Below, piece by piece: positions 21,287 to 31,657 of a stretch of DNA of 64,000 nt. The notes beneath the pieces are model-generated. The model worked only from the letters and a program-made list of their open reading frames with translations. It ran no database searches and was not told the origin of the DNA. The DNA lies in NCBI GenBank assembly GCA_028825045.1, contig JAPKAY010000002.1, positions 1 through 64,000 on the forward strand, given 5' to 3'. The translations under genes were made by a program, and so were the position numbers. Source of the stretch: Halioglobus sp. Its GTDB lineage: Bacteria; Pseudomonadota; Gammaproteobacteria; Pseudomonadales; Halieaceae. Within the stretch, counting starts at the first letter, position 1, and each line of letters begins with the position of its first letter.

Positions 21287-21631
21287 ATGAAAAAACCCGT
21301 CATCAAAGAGGACCCTTTATATCAGCTGCTTCGCACCGAGGACATTAAGGGCTTCAACGAGCAGCGCGATAACTTAGATGCCAGCGAACTAAAAAGCGGC
21401 GACTATCGTGGGCGCGATCTGCGCAATATGAATGCGGATGGGCTGGACTTCAGCAATTCCTACTTTCGCAATGCAGACCTCAGCGGCATCGATTTTCGCA
21501 ACACCAACCTGGAGGGCGCCAGTCTGCTCGATGCCAAGCTGTCGGGAACCTACCTCCCGGCGGAGTTGAGTGCGCAGGAAATTCGGTTGTCACTGGATAC
21601 GGGCACCCGTCTGCGCTACACCGCTACCTAG
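21287..21631 (+). CDS. Pentapeptide repeat protein
   Basis: Small protein of 114 residues. The middle (about 45-95) is a run of pentapeptide repeats of the A(D/N)LXX kind, for example NADLSGIDFRNTNLEGASL, which should fold as a right-handed quadrilateral beta-helix. That is about one and a half turns, too short to mimic DNA like the Qnr proteins. The ATG at 21287 has a GAAGGT site. The function is unknown. It is divergent from polB, a neighbourhood I recall from Pseudomonas. Confidence 0.8.
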   Translation: MKKPVIKEDPLYQLLRTEDIKGFNEQRDNLDASELKSGDYRGRDLRNMNADGLDFSNSYFRNADLSGIDFRNTNLEGASLLDAKLSGTYLPAELSAQEIRLSLDTGTRLRYTAT

Positions 21632-21646
21632 GGATGCTCTTTACAA

Positions 21647-22693
21647 TTACCCCTGCGACAACAGATCACGCAGGTCTATGATTGCCGCATTGGCACGACT
21701 CAGATAAGACGCCATAACCAGGGAGTGGTTAGCCAGCACTCCGAACCCGCTGCCGTTGAGAATCATCGGGCTCCACACGGCTTCCTGGGTACCTTCCAGC
21801 TCGCGAATAATCTGCTGCAGGCTCACTGTGGCATTCTTCTTCTCGAGGACATCGGCAAAATCTACTTCCGCTGCCTTGAGAAATTGAATCAGTGCCCACG
21901 CAGTCCCGCGCGCCTCGTAAAAGACGTCATCAATCTCCATCCACTCCGTGCGCACCACCCGCTCTAGTGGCGCATCTGTTGACTGGGTTGCACTCGCATC
22001 TCCAGCCAGGTCAGTATTAAAGCGCACCTTGCCGACACTGGCGCTAAGTCGCTGGGAGAGACTACCCAGGCGACTGTCTACTGTCGATAACCAGTAACGC
22101 AGGTTATCAGCACGCGCATAAAACTGTGCATCCGGTGCCTGTGTGTCCGACAATCGATTGAAATAGGCGCGGGCATACTTGAGGCCGTCGCGGTATTCGG
22201 ACTCCGATGAGGGCAGAATCCAGCTGTCGGAATTGAAGTTAAAGCGAGGCTCCATCTCCACCAAGTCAACATCCTCGGTGGACTGGGATTGTGAGCGACT
22301 TAATACTTCGCGCATTGCCCTGGAAAGATCGCGTACCTGAATCAAAACGCCGTATTCCCAGTTCGGCATATTGTCCAGCCATACACCGGGGGGGAAGCGA
22401 TCATTGTGTGTATAGCCGCCGGGTTTATCCAGCAGTGTTTCCATCACACCGATCAGCGCGCCCATAGTGACGGAACCCCGGACAACGGTGCCACCCTCTG
22501 CCGCTGCCAGTGCCTGAGCCTTTTCTTTTACGTTAAAGGGCGCTGGGGCGATACTCCAGTACATACCCAGGATGAGCACTACGATCAGGTACAAACCGAG
22601 TACGAACGCAAGTAATTTGCCAAGACCATTCCGGGGCAGGACGTCGGCCACGGTGTCGCGCCACCGGGCAAGCGTGTCTGTTGCTGTATTCAT
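21647..22693 (-). CDS. DUF2333 family membrane protein
   Basis: Protein of 348 residues with one membrane helix near 26-46 (LLAFVLGLYLIVVLILGMYW) and a large, mostly helical periplasmic part. It matches what I know of DUF2333, a proteobacterial family without a known function. The region around 150-260 is polar and acidic with many tyrosines. It lies 16 bases after the copper-chaperone gene on the same strand, so they may share a transcript, though no functional link is established. Confidence 0.75.
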   Translation of the reverse strand: MNTATDTLARWRDTVADVLPRNGLGKLLAFVLGLYLIVVLILGMYWSIAPAPFNVKEKAQALAAAEGGTVVRGSVTMGALIGVMETLLDKPGGYTHNDRFPPGVWLDNMPNWEYGVLIQVRDLSRAMREVLSRSQSQSTEDVDLVEMEPRFNFNSDSWILPSSESEYRDGLKYARAYFNRLSDTQAPDAQFYARADNLRYWLSTVDSRLGSLSQRLSASVGKVRFNTDLAGDASATQSTDAPLERVVRTEWMEIDDVFYEARGTAWALIQFLKAAEVDFADVLEKKNATVSLQQIIRELEGTQEAVWSPMILNGSGFGVLANHSLVMASYLSRANAAIIDLRDLLSQG

Positions 22694-22708
22694 GATAGTA
22701 CTCAGTTA

Positions 22709-23170
22709 TTAGTGATGTTGATGTTGATTGTTGGCCGCGGCGCTCTTGCGCACGTCAGCTACCGTACAGACTTCGCCGCCTGATGCAAGTTGCAAGCACA
22801 GGCCGATCTCATCACCCGGTGCAGGCATAGACGCTAGTTCGAGTAGCATTAAGTGCGTGCCGCCTGGCGCCAGCTCCACCTGTTCGCCCGGTGCCAAAGA
22901 CAGACCCTCTAGCTGCTCCATCCGCATGAGGCCGTCCACTTCACTGGTCCTGTGTATTTCTACCTTTTCTGCCACATCGACACTACCGCTGATGATCGCA
23001 ACAGGGACGTCCCCCCGGTTGATGAGGGTAAGATACGCGGAGGTATTGGGCTGCAACGGCGGCAGTGCGCGCACCCAAGCGTTCTTTAACTCAAGCGCTT
23101 CGTTGGGCTGCGCTCCAGCTGCGAACGGCAAAATTGCAGCTACTAGCGCAGCCATCCATACCTTAATCAC
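22709..23170 (-). CDS. Periplasmic PCuAC copper chaperone
   Basis: Exported copper-binding chaperone of 153 residues. The start is a GTG at 23170 preceded by GGGGGAG, giving a signal peptide (KVWMAALVAAILPFAAGA). The longer open frame upstream is not supported. The metal site follows the PCuAC pattern: histidine in EIHRTSEVDGLMRM, methionines after it, and THLM further on. A His-rich tail (HQHQHH-like) may add metal binding. The family delivers Cu(I) to cytochrome oxidase. It is divergent from dsbD, whose product could keep periplasmic thiols reduced for that task. Confidence 0.87.
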   Translation of the reverse strand: MIKVWMAALVAAILPFAAGAQPNEALELKNAWVRALPPLQPNTSAYLTLINRGDVPVAIISGSVDVAEKVEIHRTSEVDGLMRMEQLEGLSLAPGEQVELAPGGTHLMLLELASMPAPGDEIGLCLQLASGGEVCTVADVRKSAAANNQHQHH

Positions 23171-23336
23171 TTTTGACTCCCCCCAGCTGGAACCTATCTG
23201 CCACTTCACACATCGAAGTAGTATACCACCGGAGTCGGCGTCGACCCCTCCCCTCTGAGCGAGATCTGCAAAGTCTTGGTACAATTCAATTTCTAAACGG
23301 CACCACCGATGGCGCTGCTCCACCTGAGGATTTGTT

Positions 23337-25094
23337 ATGCGCGCTTTGCTCGCAACCCTGTTATTCGTCATGGCTGGCACTTGCCAGGCGCTAAACGCTC
23401 CCGAGCAGAACCCTTTCGGCGCGACGAGCGGGCCTGAATTTCTCCCGGTCGAAGAGGCCTATCAGCTGGAAGTTGAAGTTCTCGATGATCAGCGGGTGCG
23501 CGTTTACTGGCAGATTGCAGAAAATTACTACCTCTACCAGCATCGATTCGCCTTTCAGCTGCAGGACGCACAGGGTGAAATAGCGCTGGAAGCCACTTTG
23601 CCTGAGGGCATAATCCACAGCGACGAGTATTTTGGCGAAGTAGAAGTGTATTACACCAGCGCCGATATCACGCTGAAACTACAACGCACCACCTCCAAGG
23701 CAACACTATCGACAACTTCACAGGGCTGTGCTGACGCGGGCCTGTGCTATCCGCCACACAAACAATATTACGAACTGGACTTCGATACCGGCACCGCAAC
23801 GCCCGTCAGCCCGCCACAAAAGCGGGCTCCAACTCAGGAAATAACAGCCGCGGAGACAGCGGGAAGCAGTTCACTACTGTACATGTTATTGCTGGCCTTC
23901 ATGGGTGGCGCCATTCTCAATCTGATGCCCTGCGTCTTTCCAATCCTCTCCCTGAAGGTACTGAGTTTCGCGCGCAGCAGCGATCACGACCGACACCTTC
24001 AAAGTTGGGTCTACACTGCAGGTGTCATTTCAAGCTTTGTACTTGTGGCGGCGCTGCTCATCGGGCTGCAACGGGCCGGGAGTGCTATCGGCTGGGGATT
24101 TCAGCTCCAGTCTCCGGGCTTTGTCATCGCTCTGGCTTATCTGTTCATTGCCATGGGCCTCTCCCTGTCAGGCCTTGTGGAGTTTGGCGGCAATCTCATG
24201 AATACCGGAAGCGGACTGGCAAACCGCCGCGGACTGAGTGGTAGTTTCTTTACCGGCGTGCTGGCAGTGGTCGTGGCCAGTCCCTGCACTGCACCTTTTA
24301 TGGGCACAGCATTAGGATTCGCCGTGAGTCAGCCACCGCAGATTGGTCTGCTGGTGTTTGCTGCTCTGGGCGCGGGTATGGCGGCCCCCCTGCTATTATT
24401 CAGCTACAGTGGCGCGGCCCGTGCGCTGATGCCAAAACCTGGCGCATGGATGGATACCCTCAAGCAATTGTTGGCTTTCCCACTGTATGCCACTGCGATA
24501 TGGCTGCTCTGGGTCGCAGGTCGCCAGACCGGCGTGAATACAATGACGGCCGCACTGTGCGGTGCGTTGATGCTAGCAATGGGATTGTGGTTGTGGAGTC
24601 CCCACTGGTGGCGCCGGACTCTTGCATTAACCTGTGTAGTAGCGGCATTAGCCCTGGGCTCCATGCACGACCTCGATGGCGATAGCAGCGGTTCAGCAGA
24701 TCTGGCCCATGGGCAGGTTGCCTGGTCAGAACAAGAAGTGGCAGCACTGCGCAGTGCCGGCAAGCCGGTCTTCGTGGATGTAACCGCTGACTGGTGCATC
24801 ACCTGTATTGCCAATGAGACAGCCGTGCTGCTGACAGATGACATGATTCAGGCATTTGCCGACTACGGCGTGGTTTACGTGGTCGCCGATTGGACCCAAC
24901 AGGACGCCGATATTGCCGCGCTGCTTAAAAAACACGGACGCAATGGCATCCCGTTTTACTTAATGTATGCCGCCGATACTTCGACCGAGCCACTGATCCT
25001 GCCACAAATATTGACCGAAGACACCGTACTGGAGGCGCTAGCGGCCGTATCGAGCAAGAACACCGACGTTGCCGATAGTTTCCAGCACGATTAG
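23337..25094 (+). CDS. dsbD: Thiol:disulfide interchange protein DsbD
   Basis: Membrane protein that carries electrons from cytoplasmic thioredoxin to the periplasm. The order is: signal peptide (1-19), N-terminal DsbD-alpha domain with its cysteine pair in GCADAGLCYPPH, a membrane domain of about eight helices with MPCVFPILSLK and VASPCTAPFMG, and a C-terminal thioredoxin domain with WCITC near residue 488. All six redox cysteines are present. It has 585 residues. A GAGGA site precedes the ATG. Likely substrates include DsbC and cytochrome c maturation thiols. Confidence 0.95.
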   Translation: MRALLATLLFVMAGTCQALNAPEQNPFGATSGPEFLPVEEAYQLEVEVLDDQRVRVYWQIAENYYLYQHRFAFQLQDAQGEIALEATLPEGIIHSDEYFGEVEVYYTSADITLKLQRTTSKATLSTTSQGCADAGLCYPPHKQYYELDFDTGTATPVSPPQKRAPTQEITAAETAGSSSLLYMLLLAFMGGAILNLMPCVFPILSLKVLSFARSSDHDRHLQSWVYTAGVISSFVLVAALLIGLQRAGSAIGWGFQLQSPGFVIALAYLFIAMGLSLSGLVEFGGNLMNTGSGLANRRGLSGSFFTGVLAVVVASPCTAPFMGTALGFAVSQPPQIGLLVFAALGAGMAAPLLLFSYSGAARALMPKPGAWMDTLKQLLAFPLYATAIWLLWVAGRQTGVNTMTAALCGALMLAMGLWLWSPHWWRRTLALTCVVAALALGSMHDLDGDSSGSADLAHGQVAWSEQEVAALRSAGKPVFVDVTADWCITCIANETAVLLTDDMIQAFADYGVVYVVADWTQQDADIAALLKKHGRNGIPFYLMYAADTSTEPLILPQILTEDTVLEALAAVSSKNTDVADSFQHD

Positions 25095-25313
25095 GGCATT
25101 TGGGTTCTTTTAAAGACATTACTACTGAGCATGATATTTTGTGCGATTACTCGATTTGGATGCCTTAAAACAGCCTAACGTCTGCAATTCAGCGGCTATA
25201 AGTGGCCAAAAGTCGCAGAAATACCAAAATTCGTAGACAGTCTGGAAAAATTGCGCCAGTATTTGCGCAGTTCGCGTCCAGCCGGGGGCGCCCAACCCGG
25301 GAGAGCCATCCAA

Positions 25314-25757
25314 ATGGCGACCATTCTTGTACTGCACGGCCCCAATCTGAATCTGTTGGGGCAGCGCGAGCCCGACATCTACGGCAGTTCCACACTCGAT
25401 GACATCAACCAACATCTGGAGCAATTGGCGCGCGAACATGGCCACCACCTCCTGTGCATGCAGAGCAATGCAGAATACGAACTGGTGGAGCGAGTGCAGG
25501 AAGCTCGCAATGAGGGGGTGAATTTTATCCTGATCAATCCCGCCGCCTTTACCCACACCAGCATTGCACTGAGGGACGCCGTAGCCGCAGTCGGGATCCC
25601 CTTTATAGAGATTCATCTTTCCAACACACATGCCAGAGAAGAGTTCCGACAGCATTCCTATTTTTCCGATCTGGCTGAAGGTGTTATATGCGGTCTGGGC
25701 GCACAAGGATATGAATTCGGCCTGCGCGCCGCACTGAACCATTTAGAAAAATCGTAA
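25314..25757 (+). CDS. aroQ: 3-dehydroquinate dehydratase, type II
   Basis: Third step of the shikimate pathway. The type II signature [13 protein letters not shown] is at the N terminus, followed by [26 protein letters not shown] and EIHLSN, which carry the catalytic tyrosine, arginine and histidine. Length is 147 residues. The ATG at 25314 has a GGGAGAG site. Upstream open frame is not conserved. It leads the aroQ-accB-accC group, a common gammaproteobacterial order, with 22 bases to accB. Confidence 0.96.
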   Translation: MATILVLHGPNLNLLGQREPDIYGSSTLDDINQHLEQLAREHGHHLLCMQSNAEYELVERVQEARNEGVNFILINPAAFTHTSIALRDAVAAVGIPFIEIHLSNTHAREEFRQHSYFSDLAEGVICGLGAQGYEFGLRAALNHLEKS

Positions 25758-25779
25758 TCACCATCCAAGAGACTGCACT

Positions 25780-26247
25780 ATGGACATTCGCAAAGTAAAA
25801 AAGCTGATCGAATTGCTGGAAGAGTCCAACATTGACGAGATCGAAATCAAGGAGGGCGAGGAATCGGTACGCATTAGCCGTAACGGAGCCCAGGCGTTGG
25901 CGATGGCTGCTGCGCCCATGGCATCCCCTTACGCACCGCCCCCGCCACTCGCGCCCGCTCCTCCTGTCGCGCCAGTTGCGCCCGTCGCCGCTGAACCTGT
26001 CACGGAGCCTGCCGGGCACGTAGTGCGCTCGCCCATGGTGGGCACATTTTATAGCTCGCCCTCACCGACCTCCGCAGTCTTTGTCGAAGTCGGCCAGAGC
26101 GTCAAGGCCGGGGACGTCGTCTGTATCGTCGAGGCGATGAAGATGATGAACCAGATTGAAGCGGATAAAGACGGTACGATCGGGGCCATATTGGTTGAAA
26201 CCGGTGAACCCGTTGAATTCGACCAGCCACTGTTCTCCATCAAGTAA
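25780..26247 (+). CDS. accB: Biotin carboxyl carrier protein of acetyl-CoA carboxylase
   Basis: Carries the biotin that shuttles carboxyl groups in malonyl-CoA synthesis. The N-terminal domain (1-40) is followed by an Ala/Pro-rich flexible linker (about 41-78) and the biotinyl domain, with the biotinylated lysine K121 in EAMKMMNQ. Length is 155 residues. AAGAGA precedes the ATG. It is cotranscribed with accC 36 bases downstream. Confidence 0.97.
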   Translation: MDIRKVKKLIELLEESNIDEIEIKEGEESVRISRNGAQALAMAAAPMASPYAPPPPLAPAPPVAPVAPVAAEPVTEPAGHVVRSPMVGTFYSSPSPTSAVFVEVGQSVKAGDVVCIVEAMKMMNQIEADKDGTIGAILVETGEPVEFDQPLFSIK

Positions 26248-26283
26248 GTAACCTCCGGCCAGCGACAAGCAGAGGACCACGGC

Positions 26284-27630
26284 ATGCCCATATTAGAAAA
26301 AGTACTCATCGCAAACCGCGGTGAGATAGCGCTACGTGTGCTGCGGGCGTGCAAGGAACTGGATATCCAGACCGTTGCAGTCCACTCCAAGGCGGATCGT
26401 GAACTGAAACACGTGTTGCTCGCCGATGAAGCGGTTTGTATTGGCCCCGCGGCGTCCTCGGAAAGCTATCTTAATGTCCCCGCAATCATCAGCGCAGCAG
26501 AGGTCACCCGCGCCAGCGCTATTCACCCTGGCTATGGTTTCCTGGCAGAGAATGCCGACTTTGCCGATCAGGTTGAAAAAAGCGGATTCATCTTTATTGG
26601 TCCGACAGCTGACACCATCCGCCTGATGGGAGATAAAGTCTCCGCAATCCAGGCAATGAAGCAGGCAGGTGTTCCCACGGTGCCTGGGTCTGACGGGCCC
26701 CTGACCGACGACAACGACCACACGCTTGACGTTGCGCGCCGCATTGGATACCCGGTCATCGTCAAAGCAGCCGCTGGAGGCGGCGGTCGTGGCATGCGCG
26801 TGGTGCATAACGAAGCCGCCCTGGTCAGTTCGGTGGAGATCACCCAGTCAGAGGCGGCCGCAGCATTTGGCTCGGCAGTAGTCTATCTGGAAAAATTTCT
26901 ACAGAAACCCCGCCACGTAGAGATACAAGTGCTTGCAGACGGCCAGGGTAATGCCATTCATCTGGGCGACCGAGACTGCTCCTTACAGCGGCGTCACCAG
27001 AAGGTGCTCGAAGAGGCGCCCGCGCCGCTCATCCCTCAGGAAGCGCGCGACGCAGTGGCGAAGTCCTGCATCGAGGCCTGTATCGAAATCGGCTACCGGG
27101 GGGCAGGCACTTTCGAATTCCTGTATGAGGAGGGACACTTCTACTTTATCGAAATGAACACGCGCGTGCAGGTTGAGCACCCGGTCACCGAGATGATTAC
27201 TGGCATCGATATTGTGAAGGAACAATTACGCATCGCAAGTGGCTTGCCATTGTCCCTTGACCAAAGTGAGGTACTTTTTCGCGGCCACGCCTTTGAGTGC
27301 CGCATCAACGCGGAAGACCCTAAATCCTTCCTCCCCTGCCCTGGCAAGGTCACCACGTTCCACGCGCCCGGCGGACCGGGCGTCCGTGTGGACTCTCATC
27401 TCTACGACGGCTACACAGTGCCGCCGTATTACGATTCACTGATCGCCAAGATTATCAGCTACGGTGAGACGCGGGAGGTCGCCCTGGCCAGAATGCGCGG
27501 AGCACTGGACGAATTGGTGGTAGAGGGGATTCGCACGAATACGCCACTGCATCGGGATTTAGTGCGCGATGCGGCCTTTATGGCGGGCGGTGTAAGCATT
27601 CACTATCTTGAGAGTAGGCTTGAAAGCTAG
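26284..27630 (+). CDS. accC: Biotin carboxylase of acetyl-CoA carboxylase
   Basis: ATP-grasp enzyme that carboxylates the biotin of AccB using bicarbonate. It has the N-terminal [13 protein letters not shown] motif, the glycine-rich ATP loop [12 protein letters not shown] and the active-site [14 protein letters not shown]. Its 448 residues are full length. An AGAGGA site lies eight bases before the ATG. accA and accD are not in the window, as is usual. Confidence 0.97.
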   Translation: MPILEKVLIANRGEIALRVLRACKELDIQTVAVHSKADRELKHVLLADEAVCIGPAASSESYLNVPAIISAAEVTRASAIHPGYGFLAENADFADQVEKSGFIFIGPTADTIRLMGDKVSAIQAMKQAGVPTVPGSDGPLTDDNDHTLDVARRIGYPVIVKAAAGGGGRGMRVVHNEAALVSSVEITQSEAAAAFGSAVVYLEKFLQKPRHVEIQVLADGQGNAIHLGDRDCSLQRRHQKVLEEAPAPLIPQEARDAVAKSCIEACIEIGYRGAGTFEFLYEEGHFYFIEMNTRVQVEHPVTEMITGIDIVKEQLRIASGLPLSLDQSEVLFRGHAFECRINAEDPKSFLPCPGKVTTFHAPGGPGVRVDSHLYDGYTVPPYYDSLIAKIISYGETREVALARMRGALDELVVEGIRTNTPLHRDLVRDAAFMAGGVSIHYLESRLES

Positions 27631-27699
27631 GCCCTACGACTCACTACTTGTATTTAAAATAACGATAGTGAACGCAAACTACAACACTAAAACATACGG

Positions 27700-28605
27700 A
27701 TGCACGTCTTTGTGACTTGGCTGCAGCTTCGGCTGGATGTGCAACGCAGGGACATTCCCGCGCTGGAAGAGCTGTTACTCGCCACCGGAGCGGTCGCCGT
27801 AACTCTGGAAGACAATGCCGATCAACCACTACTGGAGCCCGGCGTGGGGGAAACGCCGCTGTGGAACCAGACACGACTCACCGCCCTCTACCCAGCCGAT
27901 ACCGATATGGAGCCCATTCTGCAGACGCTACCTAGTCCGCTTCTGGAGGAGGCCAATCAACGGGTAGAAATTCTTGAGGACAAGGACTGGGAGCGAGAGT
28001 GGATGCAGCACTACCACCCACTCCAATTCGGCCGTCGACTCTGGGTATGCCCCAGCTGGCTGGCGCCGCCAGACCCCGACGCGGTGAACCTGTTGCTGGA
28101 CCCGGGCCTAGCCTTCGGCACCGGGACCCACCCGACCACCGCACTGTGTCTGCAGCAACTGGCCGATTTGCCACTGACCGGACAAACCGTTGTGGACTAT
28201 GGCTGCGGCTCGGGCATCCTGGCAGTCGCCGCTATGAAATTGGGCGCTTCGCGTGCTCTGTGCGTTGATAACGATCCTCAAGCCCTGGCCGCCAGCGTCG
28301 ACAACGCTGCGCGCAACAGCATAGCTTCCCAGAACCTGACCGTTACGTTACCAGAGGAGGTGGACCATCAATGCTGGGCACTTCAGGCGGAGCTAGTCGT
28401 TGCCAACATCCTTGCCGGCCCGCTGATCGAATTGTCGGAAACACTTTTAGGTTTTTTACGACCGACAGGCACGCTGCTTCTATCGGGTCTATTGAAGAGC
28501 CAGGCCGCAGAATTATGCGAACACTACGCTGACACGCTGCCGCTAAGAATTGTTGGGGAAAAAGAAGGATGGGTTTGCTTGCAAGGAAACTTCCCAACGC
28601 GCTAG
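27700..28605 (+). CDS. prmA: Ribosomal protein L11 methyltransferase
   Basis: SAM-dependent enzyme that methylates lysines and the N terminus of ribosomal protein L11. The SAM loop is VVDYGCGSGILAVAAMKLGA, with the family motif NILAGPLIEL further on and the N-terminal substrate-recognition domain. Length is 301 residues from the ATG at 27700. A GTG at 27712 would give the more usual short N terminus before TWLQLRL, so the start may be four residues later. It lies just after accC, as in many gammaproteobacteria. Confidence 0.95.
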   Translation: MHVFVTWLQLRLDVQRRDIPALEELLLATGAVAVTLEDNADQPLLEPGVGETPLWNQTRLTALYPADTDMEPILQTLPSPLLEEANQRVEILEDKDWEREWMQHYHPLQFGRRLWVCPSWLAPPDPDAVNLLLDPGLAFGTGTHPTTALCLQQLADLPLTGQTVVDYGCGSGILAVAAMKLGASRALCVDNDPQALAASVDNAARNSIASQNLTVTLPEEVDHQCWALQAELVVANILAGPLIELSETLLGFLRPTGTLLLSGLLKSQAAELCEHYADTLPLRIVGEKEGWVCLQGNFPTR

Positions 28606-28654
28606 TCACATTTTGCGCGGCAACATTTATCGCTGCTTTTTTGCACAAATCTTC

Positions 28655-28683
28655 TTTCCCACACCATTTCTACCGAGTATGAT
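28655..28683 (+). promoter_or_regulatory. Possible dusB-fis promoter
   Basis: TATGAT (28678-28683) is preceded after 17 bases by a weak TTTCCC (28655-28660), about 38 bases before dusB. In E. coli dusB and fis form one strongly growth-regulated operon, so a promoter here is expected. The match is only moderate. Confidence 0.35.
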
Positions 28684-28721
28684 ACGGCCTCTTTTCGACG
28701 CCGCTTTTCGAACATAAACTC

Positions 28722-29708
28722 ATGCTGCAAATTGGTCCCTACACCCTACCCAATCGTGTCGCCCTTGCGCCCATGGCAGGCATTACTGATCTGCCTTTTC
28801 GCAAGCTGTGCTCCGAATTCGGAGCAGGCCTGGTGGTGTCTGAGATGATCAGCTCCAACCCACGCCTGCGTCGCTCTGCCAAGACCCAATGGCGCAGTCG
28901 TCACGACGATGAAATCGCGCCCCGGTCCATACAAATTGCCGGGTACGACCCCGAGCAGATGGCCGAATCAGCCCGCTACAATGTGGAACACGGCGCTCAA
29001 ATCATCGACATCAATATGGGCTGCCCCGCTAAAAAAGTGTGCCGAAAAGCGGCAGGTTCGGCCCTGCTAGCCGATGAAGCGCGGGTAAAATCCATATTAT
29101 TGGCAGTCACTTCAGCGGTGGATGTGCCTGTTACCTTGAAGATTCGCACCGGCACAGCACCAGACACCAGAAACGGCGTCACCATTGCGCGCATAGCTGA
29201 AGACGCCGGCATTGCAGCACTGGCAGTTCACGGACGGACCCGCGCATGCGCTTTCAAGGGTCACGCCGAGTACGACACCATCGCTGCCATTGTTGCCGCC
29301 ATTGATATTCCGGTGTTAGCCAATGGCGACATCGATTCCCCGCAACGAGCGGCAGCAGTGCTGGCTGATACCGGCGCCGCCGGAGTTATGGTCGGAAGAG
29401 CTGCTCAGGGACAACCCTGGCTCTGTGGTCAGATCGCGGCGTATCTGGACACCGGGATGACACCGGTCGCGCCGAGCGCAGACCAACAACTACACATTCT
29501 CCATCGACACGTAACCCAGCTACATCATTTCTATGGTGAATTCACCGGCGTGCGCGTCGCGCGAAAACATGTCGGCTGGTATTTAAGCGGCCGCATTGAT
29601 GCCCGCGCGCAACGCAACGCATTTAATCAACTTGCACTTCCGAACGAGCAGCTACACTACATAGACCGACTATCGAGTCTCCACACCAATGAGGTACTTG
29701 CAGCATGA
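28722..29708 (+). CDS. dusB: tRNA-dihydrouridine synthase B
   Basis: FMN enzyme that reduces a uridine in the tRNA D-loop. It has [13 protein letters not shown] at the N terminus, the catalytic cysteine in [18 protein letters not shown] and FMN-binding stretches near NGDIDS and [10 protein letters not shown]. Length is 328 residues. The fis gene starts within its stop codon (ATGA overlap), the conserved dusB-fis arrangement. Confidence 0.96.
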   Translation: MLQIGPYTLPNRVALAPMAGITDLPFRKLCSEFGAGLVVSEMISSNPRLRRSAKTQWRSRHDDEIAPRSIQIAGYDPEQMAESARYNVEHGAQIIDINMGCPAKKVCRKAAGSALLADEARVKSILLAVTSAVDVPVTLKIRTGTAPDTRNGVTIARIAEDAGIAALAVHGRTRACAFKGHAEYDTIAAIVAAIDIPVLANGDIDSPQRAAAVLADTGAAGVMVGRAAQGQPWLCGQIAAYLDTGMTPVAPSADQQLHILHRHVTQLHHFYGEFTGVRVARKHVGWYLSGRIDARAQRNAFNQLALPNEQLHYIDRLSSLHTNEVLAA

Positions 29709-30025
29709 GCAGGGCTGAACCCCTTCACCCCCCTTTGAATGGCGCGCTTAACGCCGCCAATGATCATGAACAACGCACAGAGCACACTAGCGAACTGTGC
29801 TATGCGGTCACCTCTGCTGTGCGCAGCTACCTGGATGAGTTGGACGGTCAAATGTCCACCGATGTGTATCAGATGGTGCTGGCAGAAATTGAAGCGCCGT
29901 TGCTGCAGGAAATCATGGCCTACACACGCAACAACCAGACCAAGGCCTCGCTGATGCTGGGCTTGAACCGGGGTACGCTGCGAAAAAAACTTAAGCAGTA
30001 TCACCTCATTAGCGACAAGCGCTAG
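29705..30025 (+). CDS. fis: DNA-binding protein Fis
   Basis: Nucleoid protein that bends DNA and activates rRNA promoters. The C-terminal helix-turn-helix is clear ([19 protein letters not shown], then RKKLKQYHL), and the beta-hairpin and dimerisation helices precede it. Length is 106 residues, slightly longer at the N terminus than E. coli Fis. It overlaps dusB by four bases. It may act on the rrn-type promoters at the left end of this window, though that link is inference. Confidence 0.95.
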   Translation: MSRAEPLHPPLNGALNAANDHEQRTEHTSELCYAVTSAVRSYLDELDGQMSTDVYQMVLAEIEAPLLQEIMAYTRNNQTKASLMLGLNRGTLRKKLKQYHLISDKR

Positions 30026-30039
30026 GGGCTGGGGCTGCC

Positions 30040-31626
30040 ATGAGTGAACGGGACGATCAACATAACTATGTGCGGGTAAAACGGGCCCTGATCAGTGTGT
30101 CCGACAAAGCGGGTATCGGGGATTTCGCTACCTCCTTGCAGGACTTGGGAGTGGAGATTCTCTCCACCGGAGGCACCTACCGCCTGTTACAGGGGTTGGG
30201 TCTGAAGGTCACCGAGGTCTCCGACTACACCGGCTTCCCTGAAATGATGGACGGTCGCGTCAAAACCCTCCATCCCAAGGTGCACGGCGGCATCCTCGCC
30301 CGCCGCGGGCAGGATGACGCGGTAATGGCCGAGCATGGCATCGAACCTATCGATATGGTCGTCGTCAACCTGTATCCCTTCGAGGCAACCGTGGCCAAGC
30401 CTGATTGTTCGCTGGAAGATGCCATAGAAAATATCGACATCGGTGGCCCCACTATGGTGCGCGCGGCGGCCAAGAATCATCGTTTTGTCAATATTGTCGT
30501 GAACGCGGCAGACTATGGTGAGGTTCTCAGTGAGATGCAGGCCAACGCCGGTGGCACCTCACTGGAAACCCGCTTTAATCTGGCGATCAAGGCCTATGAA
30601 CACACCGCCGCGTACGACGGCGCGATTGCCAATCATTTCGGCACCCTGATGCAGGGAGGCTCGCCAAAATTCCCGCGTACGTTCAACACCCAATTTCATA
30701 AAACTCAGGAAATGCGCTACGGCGAAAACCCGCACCAGGAGGCGGCCTTTTACGTGGAAGCCAATCCCGCTGAAGCGGGCATCGCTACTGCGCGGCAAAT
30801 TCAGGGGAAGGAACTGTCGTACAATAATGTGGCTGACACTGATGCCGCGCTGGAATGCGTCAAGAATTTTCACGATCCCGCGTGTGTGATCGTCAAGCAT
30901 GCGAACCCCTGTGGCGTTGCCGTAGCAGAAGATATTAGCAAAGCCTATGACCTGGCCTTTGCCACCGACACGGAGTCCGCGTTTGGCGGCATCATCGCCT
31001 TCAACCGCGAATTGGATACAGCAACAGCGGCCAGTATCGTCGAACGGCAATTTGTGGAAGTTATAATCGCGCCGAGCGTAAGTGATGAAGCGGCCGCACT
31101 GGTAGCAAACAAGAAGAATGTGCGCCTGTTGGCCTGTGGCGAATGGTCCCCAGCCAACCCCGCGTTGGATTACAAGCGGGTCAACGGTGGCTTGCTGGTG
31201 CAGGATCGTGACCTGGGCATGATTACTCGCGACGACCTGCGAGTTGTCAGTAAACTGCAACCGACCGAGCAGCAGATGCAAGATCTGCTGTTCGCCTGGG
31301 TAGTCGCAAAATTTGTTAAATCCAATGCTATTGTCTACGCCGCCAATGGCCAAACAGTGGGCGTTGGCGCGGGACAAATGAGCCGAATTAATTCGGCCCG
31401 CATTGCCGGTATTAAGGCCGAGCATGCAGGGTTACCTGTTGTGGGCTCGGTAATGGCCTCTGACGCCTTCTTCCCGTTTCGGGATGGCATCGACAACGCC
31501 GGTGCGGCGGGCATTGCTGCCGTCATCCAACCGGGTGGGTCCATCCGCGATGAGGAAGTGATCGCCGCCGCTGACGAACACGGCATGGCAATGGTGTTTA
31601 CGGGCATGCGTCACTTCAGGCATTAA
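30040..31626 (+). CDS. purH: Bifunctional AICAR transformylase/IMP cyclohydrolase
   Basis: Carries out the last two steps of IMP synthesis. The N-terminal IMP cyclohydrolase part (about 10-200, MGS-like fold: [30 protein letters not shown]) is followed by the AICAR transformylase with KHANPCGVA and the [10 protein letters not shown] motif near the end. Its 528 residues are full length. It starts 14 bases after fis and is followed by purD after 31 bases, the usual purH-purD pair. Confidence 0.97.
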   Translation: MSERDDQHNYVRVKRALISVSDKAGIGDFATSLQDLGVEILSTGGTYRLLQGLGLKVTEVSDYTGFPEMMDGRVKTLHPKVHGGILARRGQDDAVMAEHGIEPIDMVVVNLYPFEATVAKPDCSLEDAIENIDIGGPTMVRAAAKNHRFVNIVVNAADYGEVLSEMQANAGGTSLETRFNLAIKAYEHTAAYDGAIANHFGTLMQGGSPKFPRTFNTQFHKTQEMRYGENPHQEAAFYVEANPAEAGIATARQIQGKELSYNNVADTDAALECVKNFHDPACVIVKHANPCGVAVAEDISKAYDLAFATDTESAFGGIIAFNRELDTATAASIVERQFVEVIIAPSVSDEAAALVANKKNVRLLACGEWSPANPALDYKRVNGGLLVQDRDLGMITRDDLRVVSKLQPTEQQMQDLLFAWVVAKFVKSNAIVYAANGQTVGVGAGQMSRINSARIAGIKAEHAGLPVVGSVMASDAFFPFRDGIDNAGAAGIAAVIQPGGSIRDEEVIAAADEHGMAMVFTGMRHFRH

Positions 31627-31657
31627 CAGTTCTCGTCAGATAATTTAGGTACTCAGC

